Below are positions 1 to 8,200 of a DNA stretch of 63,374 nucleotides, piece by piece; positions within the stretch are counted from its first letter, which is position 1, and every line of letters begins with the position of its first letter. The stretch is from contig CAJXIY010000007.1 of the NCBI GenBank assembly GCA_913054495.1, positions 1 to 63,374 on the forward strand, written 5' to 3'. The notes under the pieces are model-generated. The model ran no database searches and was not told the DNA's origin. It was given only the letters and a program-made list of their open reading frames with translations. The DNA comes from an uncultured Gammaproteobacteria bacterium (GTDB lineage: Bacteria; Pseudomonadota; Gammaproteobacteria; Pseudomonadales; Pseudohongiellaceae). Both the position numbers and the translations under genes were made by a program.

Positions 1-28
1 GAGAGTTCGAATCTCTCCTCCTCCGCCA
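1..28 (+). tRNA. tRNA-Ser, 3' end only
   Basis: The window opens inside a tRNA gene. Positions 1-17 form a complete T arm, GAGAG-TTCGAAT-CTCTC. They are followed by the 3' acceptor strand CTCCTCC, a G discriminator base and an encoded CCA at 26-28. The G73 discriminator together with the implied GGAGGAG 5' acceptor strand fits serine tRNAs. The anticodon lies outside the window, so the isoacceptor cannot be read and the serine assignment is an inference. Confidence 0.75.
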
Positions 29-159
29 TTTTCCCCCAGTATCCACATCTTCCTCGAGTCTTCCAAAGTTATCCACGAGGTCACTATTCACTAGACTTTC
101 CAACCGAGCATCTGTTATTGAATGTTTGTTAGAGTAATTTCTGCATCAAGGAGTTGCCA

Positions 160-949
160 ATGGGCAAATTTCTAGCAATTTCAGTCTATCTCCTGACGCT
201 TCTCCTGCCCATTAATACCCAGGCCCAATCAGCCGCGGCGAAATTTGCCGGCATGTGGAGCGATCCCCCTGACACCCCGGGGGTCTATTTTGTTTTTTCT
301 CCTGCTCCGACTATGCGCTCGAAGTGCTGGGACGGCTGCTGGATGATCCGGCCAACGATGATCGTCCCTATGGTGCGCTCACCGCCGAAGCCAACCGGAT
401 GGCAAGGCAAAACATACTGATTCCTAAAATGACCGCCGCTACGCTGCGCACCTATCCCCTCGATCCGGCCGCAGACCCCGGTTTCCTGAGATGTGAGCCA
501 TGGGGCTTCGCCAGGCAGATTTTGGCCCGCATCAGAATGAGATAAGTATCAACGATGATCACATCGAAATGCATTATGCTGAGTGGGATGTCCGCCGCAT
601 CATCTATATGGACGGTATATCTGTCCCACCCAATACCCAGTCCAGTTTACTGGGTTATTCCACAGGCCACTTCGAAGGGCCAACACTGGTTGTTAACACC
701 ACCCATGTCAATGCAGGCATCTTGTCGAGGATGGATCACAGCGATCAACTCAGCGCCGAGGAACGTTACACGATTTCGGATGACCGTCAGATTATGACGC
801 TCGACGTGACCTTTACAGATCCCTGGGCTCTAAACGAACCATTGACCTTAAAAAAGATCTGGAAGTGGTCGCCCGACGAGGAAATCTACCCCTATGACGA
901 CTGTGAAATACCGACGGACTTTATCGAGTCTCAAGGAGAAAAATTATGA
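160..949 (+). pseudogene. secreted protein of a large uncharacterised family, broken by two frameshifts
   Basis: An ATG at 160 follows AAGGAG by six bases and starts a good signal peptide ending near TQAQS. Coding then changes frame twice. The first shift is near 290-300, beside a run of six T. The second is near 515-525, after a CEPWGFARQ stretch. The last frame runs to a TGA at 947-949 through PHQNEISINDDHIEMHYAEWD, RRIIYMDG and GYSTGHFEGPTLVVNTT. Those motifs belong to a family of secreted proteins frequent in environmental Proteobacteria and Acidobacteria, with no function I can name. Each shift equals one missing base, and the joined reading has no internal stop. The intact gene at 9210 looks like a distant relative. 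Recent decay and indel errors in the assembly are both possible. Confidence 0.7.
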
Positions 950-1391
950 AAATCAAAAACTCTGCTGCCCTCGTTCTAGCGGCGTTAGTCCTCAGCGAGC
1001 CCGGCTCAGGCACATCATTCCTTCTTCGCTGTATTTGATGGCGAACGACTGGTCACCATCACCGGCACCGTCACGGAGTTCAGAATGGTAAATCCCCACG
1101 CCATGATGAGCATAGAAACCGTAGATGACAGCGGCATGCCAGAAAATCTGGACCGTGGAATTCGATGGCAGGCTGCACTTAAGCAGAGCTGGCTGGGATA
1201 GGACCACGTTTACGGTGGGCGAAAGCCTGGAAATTACGGGAAATCCGGCCAGATCCGGCTCGGCGATGATGTTTTTTAACCGCTCGGTGGATGCCAGTGG
1301 CAAGGAAATCATCCGCCCCAGAGTGGAATTACAGAATTCCATAGAAGAACAACGCAGACAGCGCCGAGCGCAGCGCAATGCCCAGAACTAG
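946..1391 (+). pseudogene. DUF6152-type secreted protein, broken by two frameshifts
   Basis: The start ATG at 946 overlaps the stop of the preceding gene (ATGA), and AAGGAG lies at 933-938, so the two genes were translationally coupled. The signal peptide begins MKIKNSAALVLAALVL. An extra base near 994 moves the frame to ASPAQAHHSFFAVFDGERLVTITGTV. A second extra base near 1147 moves it again to WTVEFDGRLHLSRAGWDR. Rejoined, the order is AHHSF, TGTV, NPH, ENWTVE, GWDRTTFTVGE and NPARSG. This matches DUF6152, a small secreted family of unknown function often encoded beside proteins like the upstream one. Reading ends at TAG 1389-1391. Both shifts equal one inserted base. Confidence 0.72.
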
Positions 1392-1584
1392 CGCAAAGAA
1401 TCTGGCGATTCTGAATTAGGCGGTGCTTAAGCTGGGGTAGCTTAAGCAGGATCGGACACCTTGCCGCCACAATTAATCCTCACATCGCCTCGATTGGGCG
1501 CGCTTGTCGCTATATTTATCGGGTTTAATAGAGACTCAATCAATTCAATTTGATTGAATCCTCCTTAAGCTCGACCCCCGCTTG

Positions 1585-1612
1585 AAGGCCCTCGTAAGAG
1601 GGCCTTTTTTTT
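1585..1612 (+). terminator. rho-independent terminator
   Basis: A perfect 9-bp stem (AAGGCCCTC and GAGGGCCTT) closes a GTAA loop and runs into eight T, the classic intrinsic terminator form on the + strand. It lies about 190 bp after the broken secreted-protein pair and points towards the convergent prc gene. A second inverted repeat, TCAATCAA and TTGATTGA around six bases, lies just upstream at 1536-1557. Nothing else is recognisable between 1392 and 1656. Confidence 0.85.
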
Positions 1613-1656
1613 GAGAATCGGGGAACAGGAGTAGTGGTTATAGTAGGAGCGAGGGG

Positions 1657-3888
1657 CTACGGATCGGCGGAGACAGCACCCAGGGCGTTGACATGGCGCT
1701 CGTTGAGAGCGATGAAGTCAGCAAGAATTCTACCGCTTTCCAACAACAGCGGATCTTCTTCCTCGACGACTTCCTCCTCCTCATCCGGTGCTTCGTTGGC
1801 GGCAAGCGTGACATCGTCTTCAAACTCAGCCGCGGTCTCTTCTTCAGCCTCTGCAGCAGCACGCTCGGCATCGGACACCCATTCTTCTAATGACAGTCCC
1901 TTGAGAAGGCGACGCATATTCTCAGCATCGAAGGCAGCACGACGGTTTGACTCTCGCTCCAGCTTGACGATTTGCTCGTTAAGAGACAGTTGCTCCTGGG
2001 CGCGTAGCTTCCTCGTGCGCTCGATCTGAGCAATTAAATAGATAAAGTCCGGCGATACTTCGGCGCGGTCTTCATGCAATTGCCTGAGATCTGGTAGCAG
2101 CGTCTGAATCGCCAGATAGGGGCTGTATTCAACCGGGCGTACGGTATCCCAGGGCAGTGCGCCATCGAGACTGCTTTCGCCAATATTGTCGTAGGCATCA
2201 TAGAAGTCTGGAAATTCGATATCGGGAATGACACCGCGGTGCTGGGTGCTGGCACCGGAGATGCGATAGAACTTGGAGCGGGTAAGTTTTACCTGGCCGT
2301 AGTCCATAGGAATAATTTCCTGAACCGTGCCCTTGCCAAAAGTTTGACCGCCCAGCACGATGCCGCGTTGGTAGTCCTGAATAGCACCGGCAAAAATTTC
2401 CGAAGCCGATGCACTAGTTCGGTTTACCAGCACCGCCAATGGGCCGTCATAGACAATCTCGGGATCGTTGTCGCCGAAGGAGCGGGTGAAGCCATTGCGA
2501 ATACCCGAGTAGCGAATCTGTACGGTCGCCCCGGTTTCGATGAACAGTCCCACCAACTGATTCGCTTCACTCAAACTGCCGCCACCATTATTACGCAGGT
2601 CGACGATGACAGCATCGACATTTTCTTCCAGCAATTCATCCAGTAAAACCCGAACGTCGCGAGTTGAACTCTTGAAATCTTCTTCGCCTCTGCCGGCCGC
2701 TTCAAAATCGAAATAAAAGGTCGGCAGATCGATCACGCCAATTTTGTAATCACTACCCAGATAAGACAGCTCGATGACTTCTTTTTTCGCCGACTGATCT
2801 TCCAGCTTGACCGTATCGCGGGTGATACTCACAACCTTCGCACTGGCTTCGCTGACGGCATCTGCAGAGATCACATTAAGGCGAACCACCGTGCCTTTTT
2901 CTCCACGAATCTGAGCCACCACATCGTCCAGGCGCATGCCGACTACATCCTGCAATTCGCCATCGACACCCTGGCCAATAGCAATGATTCGATCACCCTC
3001 TTTTAATTCCGCACCACGCTCCGCCGGCCCTCCTTTGATGAGCTCGACGACCTTGGTGTACTCCTCTTCCGTGGTCAACTGCGCGCCGATTCCCTGCAGT
3101 GACAGCGATAGTCCCATATTAAAATTTTCCGAATCCCGGGGGGAGAAGTAGGCGGTATGGGGATCCACTGCCTTGGCCACGTTAGACAGATAGGTTTGAA
3201 ATATATCCTTGTCATTGGTTTTTAGAATTTGACTCAATTGATTGCGGTAGCGCTTTGACAATTTTTCCCTTATCTCATCGTCGCTGTCTCCGGTCAGTTT
3301 CAGGCTCAAGACACTGTTCTTGATTCGAAGTCGCCAGACTTCATCGAGGGCTGCTACCGAGGCCGCATAAGGCGCTTCTTCTCGGTTTAGTTGAATATAT
3401 TCATCGATGGAAAAATCCATCTCCGGAATATGATTTTCGATTCTATCGATCGCATAAATCATCCTTTCGATGATTCGCTTGTAGTACAAATTATAAATAA
3501 CGAAACCGGGCTCGACGCTACCGTCCTGGAGTGTATCATCGAGGGTATAGCGGTAGTTACTGAGCTCATCCACATCTGCCTTGAGAAAATACAGGTGGGA
3601 TCCGTCCAGGGTATCGAGGTAACTGTCAAAGATAATGGATGAAAAATTGTCATCAATTTCTACGGCGGCATAATGCTTGGTTTGCAATTCCCGTAACAGG
3701 CTGACTGCCGTTTCTCCATGCACTTTCTGGCTGCGCAGAGGTTGATAGAGTGCATCGATATCAAGCACCGTGTTTAACTGAATCGGATCTCGCTGGGCGA
3801 TCACTGAGGTGATTATCAAGCTGGCGACTGACAGCGCCACAATCTTGAGACTGTAGTTGATTCCAAATTCTCGACTGCAAATCTTCAT
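1657..3888 (-). CDS. prc: carboxy-terminal processing (tail-specific) protease Prc
   Basis: A periplasmic S41-family serine protease that degrades proteins from their C-terminal tails; in E. coli it also acts on cell-wall enzymes. The 743 residues begin with a signal or anchor segment (SLKIVALSVASLIITSVIA). A long N-terminal domain follows (DNFSSIIFDSYLDTLDGSHLYFL). Next is a PDZ domain around GGPAERGAELKEGDRIIAIGQG, and then the catalytic core with VIVDLRNNGGGSLSEA. The nucleophile is in NRTSASASEIFAGA and the lysine in GGQTFGKGTVQ. The C terminus is long, charged and very acidic (EAEEETAAEFEDD and EEEEVVEEEDP). The ATG at 3888 follows GCGGGG. The recombinase lies 180 bp upstream on the same strand. 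Confidence 0.95.
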   Translation of the reverse strand: MKICSREFGINYSLKIVALSVASLIITSVIAQRDPIQLNTVLDIDALYQPLRSQKVHGETAVSLLRELQTKHYAAVEIDDNFSSIIFDSYLDTLDGSHLYFLKADVDELSNYRYTLDDTLQDGSVEPGFVIYNLYYKRIIERMIYAIDRIENHIPEMDFSIDEYIQLNREEAPYAASVAALDEVWRLRIKNSVLSLKLTGDSDDEIREKLSKRYRNQLSQILKTNDKDIFQTYLSNVAKAVDPHTAYFSPRDSENFNMGLSLSLQGIGAQLTTEEEYTKVVELIKGGPAERGAELKEGDRIIAIGQGVDGELQDVVGMRLDDVVAQIRGEKGTVVRLNVISADAVSEASAKVVSITRDTVKLEDQSAKKEVIELSYLGSDYKIGVIDLPTFYFDFEAAGRGEEDFKSSTRDVRVLLDELLEENVDAVIVDLRNNGGGSLSEANQLVGLFIETGATVQIRYSGIRNGFTRSFGDNDPEIVYDGPLAVLVNRTSASASEIFAGAIQDYQRGIVLGGQTFGKGTVQEIIPMDYGQVKLTRSKFYRISGASTQHRGVIPDIEFPDFYDAYDNIGESSLDGALPWDTVRPVEYSPYLAIQTLLPDLRQLHEDRAEVSPDFIYLIAQIERTRKLRAQEQLSLNEQIVKLERESNRRAAFDAENMRRLLKGLSLEEWVSDAERAAAEAEEETAAEFEDDVTLAANEAPDEEEEVVEEEDPLLLESGRILADFIALNERHVNALGAVSADP

Positions 3889-4067
3889 AAAACCCCGCTC
3901 TAATTAATACAGCATTAACAAATGTTCACTTATACCGAGGTGACAGGGGAAGTGGCGCAATCTGTTCACCGCAGTTGAGCAACATAGAGACTAAGTGATA
4001 ACCGAACTCAATAGAAGTAATTTCCCGCAATTTTAAGTCTGGAAAATATCCAGATAAAATTTCCTGT

Positions 4068-5270
4068 TTACCGAATTTGCTTGTGCCTGGCGGAGGCATG
4101 TCTCTCGGCCCGTTCGACATCGATGTACAGGTCTGTGATCGCGCTGGAACCGTGTCCGGCATCGTCACGCACATGCTCACGGGGCCGATGTTTAACGTCT
4201 TCTGAGATGCCGGTATGGCGCAACCAGTGCACCGTCGCCAGCGCCAGGCGATCGGCGTCTTCGCAGAAGCCTTCGGCACGCATCGTCGCCGCCGCCGTAT
4301 CGAAGCATTTCTGCACGATTCCCCGGATTTGCCGGGTACTGGTGAGACCGCCCTTGCCCCGGGTCTTATGTACCAGGGGGCTGGCCTCACCCGGCGCGGG
4401 CAAGGCCGGTAGTCCCCGGGAGTGACGGTACCGCTTCAACGCGCTTAACATGGCGTCGCTGACGGAGATTTCCCGTTCCTTATTACCCTTGCCGACGGTG
4501 TTAAACCACCAGTTGCCTTCCTGGTCTGCTTGAAAATGCCCCATTTGAGGCTGCCAGCGTGGGGTTTCTACCAGTTCCGAGATTCTCAGGTACATGGCGA
4601 AGAGGGCATTCAAGACAAACAGCGTTCTCTCATGCTCCCGAGGCTGCTCTGCGGCCATCATCTCGGCGGCATCGATGACGTAATCCCATTGTAGTGGGGA
4701 TAGGCGACGGATTTTGCCCGGGTTTTGGTGTCTACGGAGGTATTTGCTCTTCTGCCGCATCTGCGACACCGGATTGGCAGTAATTCGTTGCTCCTGCAGC
4801 AGGAAGTTAAAGAAGCTGCTGAGGACGCTGAACAGGGACTGCAGGGCGGATTGGGACATCACGTACTCGCCTGCAGCCTTGACGTAGGGACGCCATGCAG
4901 CGTTGGGTAGGCGCTGTCCTTCTCGTTCGAGGTAGCGGGGCACATTCTTGTTGCCGATCCAGCCCCGGGGAGGTTGCTTGGAAAACTCGACGTAATCCTC
5001 CATGTCCTCCCTAACTAATTGATTTAATGACTTTTTTGCAACCAGCCAGCACCAGTGAAGAAAATGTTCGATTTCCCGTCGATAGGTGCTGTAGGTATCC
5101 GCACTACCACGATAACTGTAAATGAACTCACTGGCGCACTGGTAATCGGCGAGGGCATCCTCGCCGGCATCATCGAGCAGGTGATCGAGGCTGAGCACCG
5201 GGTATTTAAATGGATTTCGTGTTTGTTCCAGGGTATCGAAGAAAGCCATTGGGGTTTTAATGTCTGACAT
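4068..5270 (-). CDS. solitary tyrosine recombinase/integrase
   Basis: A 400-residue tyrosine site-specific recombinase. An N-terminal SAM-like DNA-binding half (about 40-165, including YRREIEHFLHWC) precedes the catalytic domain. Candidate catalytic residues are R229 (MYLRISEL), a lysine in VGKGNKER (261-264), H348 and R351 (HWLRH), H373 (AGHGS) and the nucleophile Y382 (DLYIDVE). All are present, so the enzyme looks active. The C terminus ERHASARHK and the motifs HWLRHTGISEDVKHRPREHVRDDAGH resemble a family that I recall as chromosomal and solitary in Gammaproteobacteria, of unknown role. No excisionase, phage gene or flanking direct repeat is visible, so it does not mark an obvious island. 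A small hairpin (TCTGGA, five bases, TCCAGA) lies downstream at 4038-4054. Confidence 0.88.
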   Translation of the reverse strand: MSDIKTPMAFFDTLEQTRNPFKYPVLSLDHLLDDAGEDALADYQCASEFIYSYRGSADTYSTYRREIEHFLHWCWLVAKKSLNQLVREDMEDYVEFSKQPPRGWIGNKNVPRYLEREGQRLPNAAWRPYVKAAGEYVMSQSALQSLFSVLSSFFNFLLQEQRITANPVSQMRQKSKYLRRHQNPGKIRRLSPLQWDYVIDAAEMMAAEQPREHERTLFVLNALFAMYLRISELVETPRWQPQMGHFQADQEGNWWFNTVGKGNKEREISVSDAMLSALKRYRHSRGLPALPAPGEASPLVHKTRGKGGLTSTRQIRGIVQKCFDTAAATMRAEGFCEDADRLALATVHWLRHTGISEDVKHRPREHVRDDAGHGSSAITDLYIDVERAERHASARHKQIR

Positions 5271-5409
5271 TAAGTTTATACTTTATCTGTATATTTTTAA
5301 AAGATAATAAAGGAATATTTATCGAAGTCAAATGGCCGGCAATTTGGCACGACACGAGCAATTAGCAGCCCATATTAGGTAGTCGGAACCTGTAGCAGTT
5401 TCTTTACCG

Positions 5410-5444
5410 TTGGCAAGTACAGACAAGCCCCGGCTTGTTGCCAA
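5410..5444. repeat. bulged inverted repeat (hairpin)
   Basis: TTGGCA and ACAAGCC on the left, separated by seven bases, pair perfectly with GGCTTGT-TGCCAA on the right across a two-base loop. This gives a 13-bp stem with a seven-base bulge on one side. No T run follows on either strand, so it is not a simple terminator. A bulged folded strand is reminiscent of recombination substrates, and a recombinase gene is adjacent, but that link is only suggestive. Confidence 0.5.
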
Positions 5445-5526
5445 TAGCAAGCGAAGAACCGCTGTCGCCTCGGCCCTTAAGACTGCTTGAATTGAGTTTG
5501 ATCCTGGCCTCTTTAATTATGGTCAG

Positions 5527-5550
5527 CGTTATGTAATCATTTATATAACG
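5527..5550 (+). promoter_or_regulatory. ModE operator (molybdate-responsive)
   Basis: CGTTATGTA and TATATAACG flank six bases, a near-perfect match to the known ModE operator form CGTTATATA-N4..8-TATATAACG. It lies 24 bp upstream of modA, where bound molybdate-ModE would cover the promoter and repress the transporter when molybdate is sufficient. The cognate regulator modE is encoded just downstream of modC. Confidence 0.9.
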
Positions 5551-5574
5551 ATATGAAGGAATTTAACCTAATCA

Positions 5575-6342
5575 ATGCGTTACAGGATTTTATCAGGCCA
5601 AATAGCGGGGATCTGGCTGTTTGCACTCGCCGCCATCGGCACCCATGCCGGCGCTGAAACCATCAATGTCGCGGTAGCATCAAATTTCGCCGCGACAATG
5701 CATGTGGTAAAGCAGCGCTTCGAAGCCGAGCAGGACCACCAGATCAACATAATCGCCGGATCCAGCGGCAAGCACTTCGCCCAGATTATCAACGGGGCAC
5801 CCTTTGATCTCTTCCTCTCGGCCGATTCAGAACGCCCCCGGCAGCTGGAAATACGAGGTCACGTAGCCATCGGGCGGCGCCACGTCTACGCCATCGGGCA
5901 GTTAATCTTGTGGAGCAGACGCCCGGATCCGCCGCTCACAGAAACCAGCCTGCTGCAGCATGAGCGTAACGGTCTGCGCCGACTGGCGCTGGCAAATCCC
6001 AATCTGGCACCTTACGGACGGGCGGCGGTGGAAGTGATGACGAAGCTGGGGGTTTACGAGCAGCTGCGGGCGAAGCTGGTGATGGGCGAGAACGTGAGCC
6101 AGGCCTTTCAGTTTACCTACACAGGCAACGCCGAATTCGGATTCGTGGCGCTGTCCCAGGCCCTCGCCCTGGGCCAATCCGATAGTGGCTGGCACATACC
6201 GCTGGATTACTATCAGCCTATAAGTCAGGAAATGGTATTGCTCAGCAACAGAGCCGGTGCCCGTGCCCTGTTTGCATTCCTCCAGAGCGCAGCCATGGCT
6301 CCCATTCTTCTGGAGTACGGCTATGTACCTCCTCAAATATAA
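5575..6342 (+). CDS. modA: molybdate ABC transporter, periplasmic binding protein
   Basis: The periplasmic receptor that captures molybdate (and usually tungstate) for the ModBC transporter. The 255 residues begin with a signal peptide ending about residue 27 (IGTHAGA). The mature protein starts with the ModA pattern INVAVASNFAATM, then INIIAGSSGKHFAQI, where the AGSSGK segment contributes oxyanion contacts, and GAPFDLFLSAD. The later stretch GENVSQAFQFTYTGNAEFGFVALSQ is also typical. The length is normal. An AAGGA lies about 15 bases before the ATG. It heads modABC directly after the ModE operator, and modB begins 17 bp downstream. Confidence 0.95.
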   Translation: MRYRILSGQIAGIWLFALAAIGTHAGAETINVAVASNFAATMHVVKQRFEAEQDHQINIIAGSSGKHFAQIINGAPFDLFLSADSERPRQLEIRGHVAIGRRHVYAIGQLILWSRRPDPPLTETSLLQHERNGLRRLALANPNLAPYGRAAVEVMTKLGVYEQLRAKLVMGENVSQAFQFTYTGNAEFGFVALSQALALGQSDSGWHIPLDYYQPISQEMVLLSNRAGARALFAFLQSAAMAPILLEYGYVPPQI

Positions 6343-6359
6343 GGTTAAATCTCAATACT

Positions 6360-7049
6360 ATGCTTGAAGCTGCTGATTTTACTGCCTTTACTCTAACTTT
6401 AAAGCTCGCGGGAGTCAGCACATTGATCCTGCTTTGTCTGGGCACGCCACTGGCCTGGTGGTTGTCACAGACCCGGACCCGGGGCAAGAGTGTGGTGGAG
6501 GCGCTAATCGCCTTGCCCCTGGTTTTGCCGCCGACCGTACTGGGATTTTATCTGCTGCTGGCGCTGTCGCCCACCGGACCTGTCGGCTCGACCCTCAACT
6601 CCCTGGGCCTACCCTCACTGGCGTTTTCATTTTCGGGCCTGGTGCTGGGATCTGTCATCTATTCGTTGCCGTTTGTGGTGCAACCGCTACAGACCAGTTT
6701 CGTCGCCGTCGGCAGACGACCGCTAGAGGTGGCGGCTACACTGGGGGCTGGGCCGCTGGATCGATTTCTGAATATCGTCCTACCGATGTCAAAACTCGGC
6801 TACCTGACAGCGATCGTGCTGGGTTTCGCCCATACCATGGGTGAATTCGGCGTGGTTTTGATGATCGGTGGCAATATACCGGGGCAAACCCAGGTACTGT
6901 CTATTGCCATCTACGATCACGTCGAAGCGCTAGAGTACAGCCAGGCGCACTGGCTGGCCGGCTTGTTACTGCTATTTTCATTCTTGGTGCTGCTGACGGT
7001 CTACACTCTGAATAAACGTGCATCGTTCCTGTCCGGGGCTGGACCATGA
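6360..7049 (+). CDS. modB: molybdate ABC transporter, permease
   Basis: The inner-membrane channel subunit, 229 residues with about five hydrophobic helices. It carries LPLVLPPTVLGFYLLLALSP, seen across ModB proteins, and the cytoplasmic EAA-type coupling loop EVAATLGAGPLDRFLNIVLP that docks with ModC. GEFGVVLMIGGNIPGQTQ near the C terminus is another ModB hallmark. The stop overlaps the modC start (ATGA), implying coupled translation of permease and ATPase. Confidence 0.95.
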   Translation: MLEAADFTAFTLTLKLAGVSTLILLCLGTPLAWWLSQTRTRGKSVVEALIALPLVLPPTVLGFYLLLALSPTGPVGSTLNSLGLPSLAFSFSGLVLGSVIYSLPFVVQPLQTSFVAVGRRPLEVAATLGAGPLDRFLNIVLPMSKLGYLTAIVLGFAHTMGEFGVVLMIGGNIPGQTQVLSIAIYDHVEALEYSQAHWLAGLLLLFSFLVLLTVYTLNKRASFLSGAGP

Positions 7050-8131
7050 TCCATGTCGATTTGAGCCTGAGCAGAGCCGAATTCAGCCTTAAGGCACAAT
7101 TCGAACTGCCAGGGTCCGGGGTGACAGGCATTTTCGGTCAATCCGGTGGCGGCAAGACCACGCTGTTGCGAGCCATTGCTGGCCTCGAGCCTGGCGCAGT
7201 CGGCAGTTTGAGCGTTAACGGTCGCTGTTGGCAGAGTGAATCCATCTTTCTGCCTGCGGAGAACAGGCATATCGGTCTGGTTTTTCAGGAACCGAGCTTG
7301 TTTAGCCATCTAGATGTACGGGCAAACCTGGTATTCGGCAGCGACAGAGGTAAAGACAGGAAAAAAAACAACAAAGCCCCTCAAGCTGCTGTTTTAGAAC
7401 ATATTTGTACAACTTTGGAGTTAGGCAGCTTGCTCCATCGAGACCCTCGCAGCCTGTCAGGTGGTGAGCAGCAGCGGGTGGCCATCGGCCGCGCCCTGAT
7501 GGCTTCTCCGGTAATGCTGATGATGGATGAGCCATTGTCGGCGCTGGATCACAGGGCCCGCAGAACCTTAATGCCTTTCCTGGAAAAAACCTTTCAAGGG
7601 CTTGAAATACCGGTACTTTATGTCTCGCATTCCACAGAAGAAGTGGCCAGGCTGGCAGACCACCTGGTGCTGATGGAGGAGGGCAGGGTCACCGCCTTCG
7701 GCAGCCTCGGTGAGGTCCTGGGACGCGTCGACAGTCCGCTCAACGAGGTCGATGAGGCCTTTAGCGTGTTTAATTGTACGGTGAACAATCACGACCTGCC
7801 GCACCTGACCAGCCTCATCAGCAGGGGCGGAGAGGTTCTTCACATTCCCCGGGTCGATATCAATACGGCACTTCCCGTGAGGCTGAGGATTCGCGCGCGG
7901 GATGTGAGTCTGTGCCTACAGCGGCCCCAGCAAAGCAGTATCCTCAATGTCCTGCCGGCGCAGATCGTCGATATTTCTGAGAAAATACGCCAGGGTAGCC
8001 GTAGCATCAAGCTGAATATAGGCGGGGAGACGCTGCTGGCCAAGGTCTCGGAATACTCGGTGCAGCTGCTGGAACTAGCCCCCGGGCAACAGGTTTTTGC
8101 CCAAATCAAATCTGCCGCCTTAATGACATAG
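7046..8131 (+). CDS. modC: molybdate ABC transporter, ATP-binding protein
   Basis: The ATPase that drives molybdate import, 361 residues. The Walker A motif GQSGGGKTT is at 31-39, the ABC signature LSGGEQQ at 137-143, Walker B LMMDEP at 158-163 and the H-loop in LYVSHS. The C-terminal portion, about 290-361 (SILNVLPAQIVDISEKI onward), is a TOBE/Mop-like domain that typically binds molybdate and allows feedback inhibition of transport. Its length and layout match ModC rather than other ABC ATPases. Confidence 0.95.
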   Translation: MIHVDLSLSRAEFSLKAQFELPGSGVTGIFGQSGGGKTTLLRAIAGLEPGAVGSLSVNGRCWQSESIFLPAENRHIGLVFQEPSLFSHLDVRANLVFGSDRGKDRKKNNKAPQAAVLEHICTTLELGSLLHRDPRSLSGGEQQRVAIGRALMASPVMLMMDEPLSALDHRARRTLMPFLEKTFQGLEIPVLYVSHSTEEVARLADHLVLMEEGRVTAFGSLGEVLGRVDSPLNEVDEAFSVFNCTVNNHDLPHLTSLISRGGEVLHIPRVDINTALPVRLRIRARDVSLCLQRPQQSSILNVLPAQIVDISEKIRQGSRSIKLNIGGETLLAKVSEYSVQLLELAPGQQVFAQIKSAALMT

Positions 8132-8169
8132 TTGTGCTTAACCATGGCTCAGTCGAAAGATTGAATCTC

Positions 8170-8200
8170 AAACCTGGAATAAGATAGCTTCAGGTTTTCA
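8170..8200 (+). terminator. possible modC terminator overlapping the modE stop
   Basis: AAACCTG and CAGGTTT form a 7-bp stem around a 14-base loop and lead into TTTTCATT. The element sits where modABC and modE converge and overlaps the last codons of modE, so it may serve both directions. The T run is short, so intrinsic termination is only moderately supported. Confidence 0.45.

Larger units (their letters stand above)
5271..5574. other. divergent intergenic region between recombinase and modA
   Basis: This 304-bp region separates two divergent genes. The first 60 bases beside the recombinase are very AT-rich and probably carry its promoter. A strong bulged hairpin lies at 5410-5444, and the ModE operator at 5527-5550. 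Positions 5494-5508 (GAGTTTGATCCTGGC) are identical to the conserved start of bacterial 16S rRNA, with no further rRNA homology beyond. No ORF of note was seen. Confidence 0.6.

Noticed and set aside
3926..4390. 154-residue ORF overlapping the recombinase C terminus
   Set aside because: It reads the recombinase gene in another frame; the recombinase keeps all catalytic residues in its own frame, so this is not a frameshifted extension.
1..5270. A tRNA-Ser-linked integrated island carrying the recombinase
   Set aside because: No second copy of the tRNA 3' end was found near the recombinase, prc lies between them, and no mobile cargo genes are present.
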